Origin: SAR324 cluster bacterium
GTDB taxonomy: Bacteria > SAR324 > NAC60-12
Assembly: GCA_028281495.1 (NCBI GenBank)
Contig: JANQJU010000025.1
Span: forward strand, 25,500 to 89,499
DNA length: 64,000 bases
Direction of reading: 5' to 3'
The notes under the pieces were generated by a model, which worked only from the letters and a program-made list of their open reading frames with translations, was not told the origin of the DNA and ran no database searches. The position numbers were made by a program, and so were the translations under genes. Below are positions 48,801 to 56,400 of the stretch, piece by piece; position 1 is the stretch's first letter, and every line of letters begins with the position of its first letter.

Positions 48801-49698
48801 CTCGCCCTTGAAATGATTTTAACAATTCCGACTTTTGCTCAACAAACGAATATTGCTGAGACAATACCAGTTCCTGCTGCCACCGATTGATCGGAAATTC
48901 CTCCAACAAATGTCGACGCATTTCTTGGTCTTGGCTGAGAACCCCTTCGTAGCTGTGATACCGCACATAGCGTTTTTCCAACGAAGCATAAAACATCAAC
49001 TGATACGTCGGATGTTCAATGTGGCTTTGGGACACCTGTTGAACAATCGGACGGTACACATGGAATGGATCCAATCTTAAAAACTTCACATTCCTTTCAC
49101 TGTTTTCGGTATCGTTTGAGAACAAATACACCCCATTTGCTAGCTCCGAAGCTTGCCCCGATTTCGCAGGTTTGTGTCCCATCCAATCCATTTGAAGTCC
49201 CTCGTGAACAACTGCCAATGGGTATCCTTTCACCCAACTCGCTGCTTGAAAAACCGTTTTAATGATTGGCTCGATACGCTTTAATAACGCGGCACACTCC
49301 GACTCCAACATTTGAGAATGAAGGGTTTGATTTCGCCAGTACACTAAGTTTTCTGACTTTCCTTCCGAATACGGCACGAGAGTTTTTTGAATGAATCCGG
49401 AACGGCCGTATAGTTCCTTAACAAAGCGTTCGCCTTCTTTGGTTTCTGCGAGTTCGAGCAGCTTGATCCAATTGCCCAAGGCTGGGCTGCTCAAGGTCCG
49501 AAGTAAAAGTTGTTTTTGTGCTGAGGTTAAAGGCTTTGTACGGAGTGACTTCAGAACGATATTTGCACAAAAACGGACGATTGTTTCAAAGGCGTCAAAG
49601 GAGCGGTGGAGTCGAATTAACGGGTTTTTTTCCAACGATAGATCATTCCAAGCCTTTGCCAAAGGATAGGGGTATTGGGTCAAATCCAAATTTTCCAT
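42838..49698 (-). CDS. STAND2, giant HEPN-like/STAND ATPase with long helical C-terminus
   Basis: A 2286-residue cytoplasmic protein. Residues about 1-290 form a helical region shared with STAND1 and contain R122-N-Q-T-L-H127, an R-x4-H motif of the HEPN RNase type. Residues about 300-560 are a NACHT-like NTPase: Walker A GRPGIGKSALM (321-331), Walker B LIVLDGVDEA (416-425) and IRWLLTGRE (446-454). A winged-helix-like region follows (about 560-690). The remaining 1600 residues are predicted to be mostly helical and repeat-like, consistent with an alpha-solenoid sensor; no TIR, protease or kinase domain is seen. It overlaps the STAND1 end by 19 bases with GGAG before its ATG. Compared with known STAND proteins it could be a ligand-sensing conflict or regulatory protein. 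Function not established. Confidence 0.85.
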   Translation of the reverse strand: MENLDLTQYPYPLAKAWNDLSLEKNPLIRLHRSFDAFETIVRFCANIVLKSLRTKPLTSAQKQLLLRTLSSPALGNWIKLLELAETKEGERFVKELYGRSGFIQKTLVPYSEGKSENLVYWRNQTLHSQMLESECAALLKRIEPIIKTVFQAASWVKGYPLAVVHEGLQMDWMGHKPAKSGQASELANGVYLFSNDTENSERNVKFLRLDPFHVYRPIVQQVSQSHIEHPTYQLMFYASLEKRYVRYHSYEGVLSQDQEMRRHLLEEFPINRWQQELVLSQQYSFVEQKSELLKSFQGRDQETQAIVKWLRSESSHLFLYGRPGIGKSALMAQMDELLEKGIPEVHKVKHRMFYFFNRNDARCTLDHFIEALALKLREVFEITIDSSMELSEKLSRLRESLAGCSEKLQERDEECLIVLDGVDEALLNRQNSILENVPFLGSFVGIRWLLTGREQVPSPYSDIKTFLQNQGAKTLELSSLTEADIAQLFQESLDKYPLLQNPDWEKIVALATERSEGNPLYLKGILPDLQSKGISLDRLQDLPLGLNGFFQDNLQQLGVIGQSRESKSLILTLAWAKTSLPIKTLTEFSLEAFGSRRDSLETWETKLDQAIDRVIPFLNEDYLPDSTPVYQLYHAGLRDFCHTQETMQHDLKTALKSTCDCVCQWNSLQNFTREYALKYAAEHLHEHRDKEMMWQFLASEALHQAQIAELFQYQLAIDSINQGIALFAADQENISAQDASRLSFLVLKSCSIRQTSQHDISTVWEWAKEGRIEDALSRLAPMNEKDYFKAIVYLLWLQSVQFDELQQASSATSDSTQVRFIENLELIMTASREKLSNRFSAVNWSRFLESKFMAWWAFKIVALPNIDVNFFLRFTTISSLQILVLQWLRWLADSKDPHVIQSSLENCLLLLQEVEITPEITKSMVDQLDQVNDNNAKKNFLQQLKTKLPSIRPLEKRQQIKFDLFFKDLVLAVNTRNIEAIVEFLDEAEAIEDMEQKSKYLYYFIFGSVHSKIFEEFEELFLRSVAIAEAVKDDSQRDEILFKTVGALAQMAQTYNHSGLFEQSFKATRKIQKGYFLSRSLGLIVDAVVNTSPSLMNIHLLEKMLEVIHRTSGTWQKAEAIYALTPLIKKNQEGDIYNVLIEKVLFEARALPVEHLKVGLLFGILDVFIEIEARETMEELCRELLPQTRTLENLVFRTCQLAFLGRLMFRLEFSEEAQEIYQEVEQLFKKIDFANVKSAELSIQTQKMDGNTGKLIEVLSELDPEAEKGTFHLIDQQSEVDSLQFLIQHLLLLRQDQHRLEFGMDLFVSLQKIPNEKGRLDSMITFLELISNQEKTEAYYRFLNELLEFVSCLKFSIENEILRFMVAVLFFEADQRDTAHSFFKQMLLRFYDNNEDDVGNILLGMLSFFSEGTHTKVVMPFVLDIMQFIETMDSYWIKPTLVIEASKLFLKCEDLSVQEDFLQACVDVVETIEDEAEHIKTVATVMNQLEGSSVEFWENEFFKLGLSSVIKKAEDYDVGIFLIQFLEQLNGKLQLKYTTQYISQLIDLFVPLSDEDKTDGLTELIFLMGKFRDLVWEHEEIQEMVEAIQGIGPVNLRMKALSAFHTVLTNSEYSEYSLRLIGEVPFHHDLDEVFDSSDQLFRFLLTGSTGLHHANQTDLFHKFISAGLEMLTSNRFLRKDGFIPYSVLEYLRNVEFDMNFQIWIENVLAYVPDRASDFDKAEILIEALNTIKDRSEKVDSEELVSQVFQSASSLQDADEFLKVLRAILDFYKSSDKPNHLIAFIKHSVKNWKEQFEEPKHVISILEECLDFWIELENPKKAFKLIKSIGNYSNRVDFKLKIKGVSIVVAGLFRLEEYGKAYDILEDLWEEIIEGDSEEQVRKLQTFCEEFTRKGMEVFGLDYFPLIANKIKEFQEEDLQSQLRFARTEEQMVRKIREIHKNIDNLTETLLKTIVTITDREVASDFIEIFGNSLFLLESPEKVVTISSEILPAFHKMEGSEMIGPLLEIVDNCLDNIENDYDKTSALEKITIALYKIDYLDLSKRKFVAMLNQPLHIQSIQFSEDHSIHSMAEFIPKYILENLKGSMIQDEHIIEQLQACHARYVSIIENFSDPLYESENIEVIINMLEAAQNGKFDSMSHALFFAYVLLYEKAEGIEELVELALEVTSYNPDVSQQIRALELGANLIVGSPVTHLLLNWFIKNISSLPAQTRKSLLGSVMNEAPYTNHPTNLKSLLTIAPYLEADPIICYSWVFGMLTSFAYNDQMDHFKSGIRACPSLGIDDLLI

Positions 49699-51800
49699 AC
49701 AGCGTCTCCATTGAAAGAGGAGTTAACGTTTTGGTGTAAAGCCGCATACGACTCTCGATAGGATTGGATCTCGATGGAGTCATAATTAATGTCATCCAAA
49801 GCTTCTATAAGACTAAGCAGTGCCACTTTCGAATCGGAAACAAGATTTTCGTTGTGACGGAAGTACCATCGAAGCCCTTCCGGATAGAGTCGATACTGCG
49901 AAGCCCCTTGCTGAGAATAGGATTCGAACAAAAATGACATTAACTTGGGTAGAGTTTGTTCGAGCGTATGAGTCCAACTCAACACGGTATCCGAACGTCG
50001 AGCAAATCCATTAAGACTGAACACTGCAATGGTTTCGATGGATATGGGTTTTATGGCCCAAGCTAAGGTTAACAAGATCGCTTTGCTTTCTTCCGAATGA
50101 CCGGTCACCCCAAGTCGCTGCATGCTGTCTTCAAAGAATCCTTCAATACCAGCAGGAAGTTTCTCAAATTGTTCCGGCTCCATTTGCTTGCGACCACTGT
50201 CTAAGTCATCCAATAAACCTTGTAGGTACAGTGGATTGCCTTCACTTCGTTGAACAACCAATTGAACCAATCGATCTCGTTGAGGATGATTGATCAAATG
50301 ATATTTCATTTGGCTTTCTTGTAAAAATGCGATCACTTCTTGTTCGGTAAGCGAACCTAAATGGAGCCTCGAAATTCCGCGTTTTTCAAAAAAGGATTTA
50401 ATCGCGTAATACGGATTATTGGAGTTTTCGTGACCAGTTAGAATCCAACGAATTTGAGGTGTGCTGACTAGAAACGGCAATTGTTCCAGTATGAAATACC
50501 CACCCGTGGCAATCGCATCTTCAATGCCATCTAGGATGATGATCAATTCACGCTTCCGATTTTGGAGTTCCTCCGCCACCCGATCCAACAGCCTCCTCAA
50601 ATTATCAAGAATTTCGGACAGATCCCCGCGTAGCGAGCAATCCCGTTGATAAAAGACCTTGAGCCGATGGACAAGACCTTCAAGAAATTGATTGTATCGA
50701 CACCTTTCATCCATTCGACGGAAAAAATGATATATAACGTCGTAAGATTCGAATCCTTCCAAAGGTGGTTTTTGATTGGATTTTTCTATGACCTGAGCGA
50801 TCAGCGCACTTTTGCCAATTCCAGGCTTTCCGTAAATAAAAAGATGCCTCTCATTACCTTGAATCCAACTGAAAATATTTTGGACTTGAAGCTCCCTGCC
50901 AATAAAAAATTTCAATAGTTCTTGTCGCCATTCCAAGAACGAATATTTGTCGAGTTTGATCATCTCGTGACGCCATTGGTCGATTGGCAACGTTCTTAAA
51001 AATTCTCGTCGTAAGGCTTTGCTTCGAACGATCTGTCCACGAAACGTTCGATATTCGACCGCCCTTTTTTGCATACGCCGATAAAACAATCCCGTTGCTT
51101 CCATCGTATCAAAATCCCCTGTTCCACTTTTCAAAAGAGCTGATGTGTAAGGAATCTGAAACGGTTCTAAACTCAAGTAAGGGCATTGATTCTTGCAGTT
51201 GCGGAAAACTTCGTCAGAAAAAAGGTAAATGCCATCTTTCAGCATCAACTGCTCATTCAACGGGAAGTGGACGTCTTGGAGAATGATCCACTTGTTGTTG
51301 ACCACCGAAACCAACGGATATTTCGCAAAGAAGCTTGCTTCATGAAATAGAGATTCTAGGTAAGGCAAAAGCAAATTCAGTATCCCGTGCGCTTCACTTT
51401 TGTCCAAAAAACCTCCGTGGGCCAATCTCTTCCTTTGAAACACCAAATCGAAATCACCTTCCTTCTTTTTTGTAATGAGATGAGTCTGGAGGTATCCTTT
51501 TTTACCTTCAAGTTCAGGAACAAAAATAGGCAAATTCCAATCGATAATGCATTCGAGCAGATGCATCCAAACACCGAGGCTTGGACGTTCCAACAGGAGT
51601 GCCAATTTCTTTTTTAGCTCAATGGGAATGGGAGGAGTTTGAGAAGCTAAAGCAATGGTTGTGCAGTAAACCACCAATGTTTCAAAAGCATCAAAGGCTC
51701 GATGCAAACGGACAAGGTCAGAAGCACTTTCCGAAAGTAGTTTTGAAGCGTTAGCGAGGGGGAGCGGATAGCTTACAAATGTCCGTTCATCTGTTTTCAT
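49680..51800 (-). CDS. STAND1, short HEPN-like/STAND ATPase
   Basis: A 706-residue paralogue of the first 700 residues of STAND2, lacking the solenoid. The shared N-terminus shows RLHRAFDAFETLVVYC against RLHRSFDAFETIVRFC. The R-x4-H motif is R123-K-R-L-A-H128. NTPase motifs are Walker A GKPGIGKSALI (324-334), Walker B LIIILDGIED (419-428) and IRWILTGHE. It ends after the winged-helix-like region. The ATG at 51800 overlaps the pfaD stop by ATGA and has no ribosome-binding site, so translation must depend on PfaD termination. The longer open frame to 52064 lies inside pfaD and is rejected as the start. Confidence 0.87.
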   Translation of the reverse strand: MKTDERTFVSYPLPLANASKLLSESASDLVRLHRAFDAFETLVVYCTTIALASQTPPIPIELKKKLALLLERPSLGVWMHLLECIIDWNLPIFVPELEGKKGYLQTHLITKKKEGDFDLVFQRKRLAHGGFLDKSEAHGILNLLLPYLESLFHEASFFAKYPLVSVVNNKWIILQDVHFPLNEQLMLKDGIYLFSDEVFRNCKNQCPYLSLEPFQIPYTSALLKSGTGDFDTMEATGLFYRRMQKRAVEYRTFRGQIVRSKALRREFLRTLPIDQWRHEMIKLDKYSFLEWRQELLKFFIGRELQVQNIFSWIQGNERHLFIYGKPGIGKSALIAQVIEKSNQKPPLEGFESYDVIYHFFRRMDERCRYNQFLEGLVHRLKVFYQRDCSLRGDLSEILDNLRRLLDRVAEELQNRKRELIIILDGIEDAIATGGYFILEQLPFLVSTPQIRWILTGHENSNNPYYAIKSFFEKRGISRLHLGSLTEQEVIAFLQESQMKYHLINHPQRDRLVQLVVQRSEGNPLYLQGLLDDLDSGRKQMEPEQFEKLPAGIEGFFEDSMQRLGVTGHSEESKAILLTLAWAIKPISIETIAVFSLNGFARRSDTVLSWTHTLEQTLPKLMSFLFESYSQQGASQYRLYPEGLRWYFRHNENLVSDSKVALLSLIEALDDINYDSIEIQSYRESYAALHQNVNSSFNGDAVWKIWI

Positions 51801-53431
51801 ACCGGTTCGGGGGTGTAGGTCGAATACGCAGGAGCCAATTGCAACCCTTGGGTTTTGAGATGATTGATTCGGTATAAATAGGCTGCTCCGGTCATCATAT
51901 GGTAAGCCACTTCCGCCACTTTCCGGTGAGCCGGTTGGGCTAAGTAAGAATTTTGAGTCCAGGCATTGAAGGCTCCCATCGCCGGACCACACCAGATCTG
52001 ATAGTCCATCTTGCGGTCGGGGTTGCCGCGATTGGACCACTGCGACGATAAGCCCAAGTACCATCGGAAAATGAGCGCCATTTTACGCTTAGGGTGGTTG
52101 GTGGCCCGCTCGATTTGTTTGGGATCGCGGCCTTGAAAGTAGGAGACCGTTTCTTGCCATATCGAGTCCAAACTTTTCCGGAAAACCTGCTTCTCCAGCT
52201 TCTCACGCTCTGAGGTGGGAATGTCGTCAATCGAATCGTAGTTTCGGTACAGGTCGTACAACTTTTGAGCACGTAAGGGAAACAGGGTGCCCCGTTTGAG
52301 GACTTGCAGTTTCACTCCCATTTCAAACATGTCCGCTGCTGGAGCCATCATGACTTCCGCCATATCGGCTTGAGCCAGAAGCCCTTTGGTGTGTTCCGAT
52401 GCGCCCGCTTCCACGCAAGATTGGTTGATGGAGCCGGTCGTGACATAGGCCGCTCCCATCACAAAGGCTGCAAGGGCTGACATGGGCGTTCCGATTCCCC
52501 CCGCGGCACCTACGCGAACTGGCGTGGCATATTGCTGTTGAGCTTGAATTTCGTCGCGTAAGGACAAGATTGATGGCAGCAAGGACACCAACGGACGATT
52601 ATCGGTGTGGCCTCCTGAATCGGCTTCCACAGTGATGTCATCTGCCATTGGTACGTGAGCGGCAAGTTGAGCTTGTTGTTCGGTGATCAGGCCTTGTTCC
52701 ACCAAAGAGCGTAGAATTTTAGGGGGAGCCGGTTGCATGAATTTGCTAGCCACTTCGGTTCGCGACACTTTGGCAATGATTCGATTGTGAATGAGAATCT
52801 GATTTTGTGACGCGAGTTGCAATCCGGCCACTCGGTAATACACCACCTGAGGAGTCAGATCTAAAAAGGCTGAGGCTTCCACGGTGCGGACTCCGTGCCG
52901 TAAATAGAGTTCCACCGCACCTTGTTCTAAGAGAGGTTCGCTGGGACTGTGAATCAGGTTGAAGGCGTAAGGTCCTTGAGGCAGGGCTTGCTGAATCGCA
53001 TGAATGGCCTTTTCCACTTCGGAAGGGATCAGTCCAGCAGCTCCAAACGATGCCAATAAGCCGGATCGTCCCATTGCAATCACTAGATCGGTTGAAGCAA
53101 TCCCGTTGGCCATAGCCCCGGCATGGTAGGCATAGCGCACGCCATAGGTATTGCGGAAATCCACATCACCCAATTGTTCCGGAGTCACGATAGGAACTGA
53201 GGCCAATAAGCTTCCCTCAATCACCGCTATCGACGCATTCCCCATATTTCCCACCTCATGACTCATTCCGATTTCAGATCCCACCTGTACTGCGTAACAG
53301 GGTTGCATGAGGTTTCTCAATTTGAGTTGTATCTCGGACTCTTCAAACGTTACCGAGGCGGTCGGAATGGGTTGAGTGAATGAGGAAGAGCTTTCCCTCG
53401 TAAATCGGATTCCATTGGATGCTAACAACAT
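51797..53431 (-). CDS. pfaD: PfaD-type enoyl reductase of the lipid synthase
   Basis: A 544-residue flavin-dependent enoyl reductase of the PfaD family, related to 2-nitropropane dioxygenases. It supplies trans-acting enoyl reduction for Pfa-type polyunsaturated fatty acid synthases. Motifs are VRYAYHAGAMANGIASTDLV, MGRSGLLASFGAAGLI and the FMN-phosphate site VRVGAAGGIGTPMSALAAF, with SEHTKGLLAQADMAEVMMAP and a C-terminal helical extension. The ATG at 53431 is used; a GTG two codons earlier is in frame. It begins 66 bases after pfaC and overlaps STAND1 at its end. Confidence 0.94.
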   Translation of the reverse strand: MLLASNGIRFTRESSSSFTQPIPTASVTFEESEIQLKLRNLMQPCYAVQVGSEIGMSHEVGNMGNASIAVIEGSLLASVPIVTPEQLGDVDFRNTYGVRYAYHAGAMANGIASTDLVIAMGRSGLLASFGAAGLIPSEVEKAIHAIQQALPQGPYAFNLIHSPSEPLLEQGAVELYLRHGVRTVEASAFLDLTPQVVYYRVAGLQLASQNQILIHNRIIAKVSRTEVASKFMQPAPPKILRSLVEQGLITEQQAQLAAHVPMADDITVEADSGGHTDNRPLVSLLPSILSLRDEIQAQQQYATPVRVGAAGGIGTPMSALAAFVMGAAYVTTGSINQSCVEAGASEHTKGLLAQADMAEVMMAPAADMFEMGVKLQVLKRGTLFPLRAQKLYDLYRNYDSIDDIPTSEREKLEKQVFRKSLDSIWQETVSYFQGRDPKQIERATNHPKRKMALIFRWYLGLSSQWSNRGNPDRKMDYQIWCGPAMGAFNAWTQNSYLAQPAHRKVAEVAYHMMTGAAYLYRINHLKTQGLQLAPAYSTYTPEPV

Positions 53432-53497
53432 AGACACTTTCTTGATTCAGTTTATAAACAACATTATTAGTAAATAAATTCGGTTTTGATCCTCGCT

Positions 53498-56400
53498 TCA
53501 ATTCGTAAACGCCACATCGCAAATACAGATTTTTACATTTTTGAGTTCATAGATTCGCATGCCATCCTTCCACAAGCTGGCATCTCCATCGATGGTGACT
53601 TGTTCAGGGGATTCTTCAATATGCTGGATATGAACTTCCAAGTACATCAGGTGGTTTTGTGGAATGATCTGCCCTCGGTATTTCCATACCGTTTGGCCAG
53701 TGGCGACTTGAAATTGTGGCGATTGAAATCGAGTTCCCAACCCTTGTTGCAAGGCAAAGATTTGCATCGCCTGCAATATCGCTTCGACGCCCAACGACCC
53801 TGGCATGACCGGATCTTGGAAGAAATGGCAGGAATAGAACCAATCCTTAGGATTGATCGTTCTTTGGGCATAAACGTATCCCTTCTCGTACTTCCCTCCT
53901 CCTTCAACAACGATGGCCTGATCCAAGAAATTCAACAGAGAGCCTGCCAATCGATAATGAGGAGACGAGGCAGGAGGATTAAAAAGAGACCCTGAAGATT
54001 CTGCTAAATCGATATCGATACGTCGACCCTCGGGAATTGCTTGCGCCTCCAACCAAGTGGGCTGGGTAGCACCTCCATCGAGGCCAACCTGCTGCGCTAA
54101 GGCTTCCACTGTGAAATAACCGAAAGTAGTGCGGCCTTCGTAAAAGGTTTCGCCCCGGCAGCTCAATACAAAATCAAACGTTTGGATGATCGTTTTCCCA
54201 GACACAACGGTCGATACCAATTTCACATGATCCTGAATGATTTGCCCTCGAAGATCGCAGGCCTTGAGCAGCGTTCCGGTTCCATCCAAATTACGGAATC
54301 GGAAGTCGAGATCAGGAAGATCCAAGGTGGTCCCCAAATAAGCGGACAAGAAACCACACGGCTGCAATGCAATCTCCATCAGTATCGAATAGGGGGTGAC
54401 GGCGGGGTGTGAATTTTCCGTGCAAAACCAAATATCCGCGGGCACGTCGTATTCGGAAACCACCGACGCGGCTTTTTTAGGACGGTATCGCTCTCCGGTA
54501 AACTCCACAACCCGGCTGACCAAAGCCAATTCACTATTGGGGGTACGAGGCGCAATCCGGTGATCATAGATCGAATATTTCGATCCGAAGCATTGACTCA
54601 ACGAGCCGGTGGCAAACTCTCGAAAATCGATTTCATTAAACAGCGCGGGCCGGTGTCCTGATTTCTCGCTCAATTGCACACCCAAGTCTTTGAAATCCAC
54701 CACAATCTTGCTTCCTACCAAAATGTCGATATTGGCAATCACATAAGGTTGGGGAACCAAGCCGATGTCGGTGATTTCAACACGATAGGTCAGGAGTGTG
54801 TCTTTGGGGGTCACCTGCCCCCGACATCGGACGACCTGTGGAAGATCAGGAATGGGTTGAAATCGAGCATCTTGAGTTTGAGTCTGCATGCCTAAATACA
54901 ACATAAAAAACTGAACCAGCTGCACGCAACCTTCAGCCATCAACGAACCTGCCATGACCGGATCGTCTTTGAAGTGACAAGGGAAGTACCAATGATCGGG
55001 ACTCAGCTCTTTTTCTGCATGCAGCAATCCCAATCCGAAGATTCCTCCTTTAGGGTCGACAGAAAGGATACGATCAGCCATCAGCATCGGTTCGGCAGCA
55101 AACCGCAAGGAAGGGTTTGCCCCTTGTTGATCATAGGTGGGACCAAAACAAGCAGCCGGATTCCCGTGAAGAACTTGCAATAAATCCTCCTTGGAAAATG
55201 CCGATTGAGAGCATTGCAGAAATGGATGGAACGTGCGTTTGCGGGCCGATGCTTTGGCAGCCAATTCCTTTTCTGAGTGGATCACTCCCTTACCTTGATC
55301 GAGATCGTAATCGGAAAAGAATCCGGCGCAGCCCCCTTCCATTTTGAGGACCATTTTGTCGCTCACAAAACACTCGTAGCTGAAGAAAAACAACAGGTTG
55401 TTGCCATTTCGAGCATACGAATGGATTTGGATGTCGTAGCGTAAAGTTTCCCCCACCTTAGGCATGTCGTCCAGAAAGGTAAGGGTGCAATCCAACAGGC
55501 GGTAAACCAAATCGCCTTTGCATTCGAAATCGATTCCCAAATAGCTAATCAACAACAAATCACATTGTCCGGATTCCACGCAAACCGCCCAGGGAATTTG
55601 TTCGTCAATAGCATACCAAGCGTCTACGGGGATGTCGTATTCTGTCGTCAATGCTGACGGCTTGAACTCCCCTCGGGTGGCTTCCAATCGGGTGACTCGA
55701 CTGACCAACAAATAGGGTGGTGTGGGTAGGCGAACCCGTCGATGGTAGTTGTCGATGACTCCGTATTCGGGGCCAAACACATTGCCAATATTCCCTTCGG
55801 CAAACTCCAATAGATCGTTGTAGTCCCATACTAAGGTTCCTTTTTTGCGATCCGTCGAAGCTGTCGATAGGGCATTTTGCCCCTGTAGCTCGGATGTCAA
55901 GTTGGCCGAATCTTCTTGCAATTCTGATGACGGAGGAACCGAATCTTGTGGTTCTGATGACGGAGGAACCGAATCGGGCTGGTCCGATATAGAGGAGGCC
56001 GGTGCCTGTGGAGTGTTTGGTGGGGGAACCTCCGGTATGAAGGAGGGTGATTCTGCTGTGAGGGAGGGCGATTCTTCTGAAATGGTATTTGAACCAACGA
56101 CCAGCCCGATTTGTTGATGGATCATTTCTCCGATGTGTTGCAAAGCAACTCGACGAGATTCCAAGAAGGCCGAATGCACGGAATGGAAGGCCGAATTGGG
56201 AGCAAATGGTTGAAACAGCGCGTGGTCGGTTGGTAGGTTCTCGGCTGGTTGTTGCTCTCTAGATGTAGTTTGGAGCATTTGTCCTTGGGCTACCGGCTGA
56301 ACCGTTACTTGATTGGCTGATGGCATCTGGGCAGCAGGTGGCATCTGGGCAGCAGGCGGCATTTGGGCAGCAGGTGGCACTTGAGCAGCAGGCGGCATTT

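Noticed and set aside
42838..51800. STAND pair as a known Avs-type antiphage system
   Set aside because: No nuclease, protease, TIR or other named effector is seen, no mobile-element marks flank it, and it is coupled to pfaD; a defence role is kept only as one option.
51801..52064. N-terminal extension of STAND1 into pfaD
   Set aside because: These codons are pfaD in another frame; the ATG at 51800 aligns the start with the STAND2 N-terminus.
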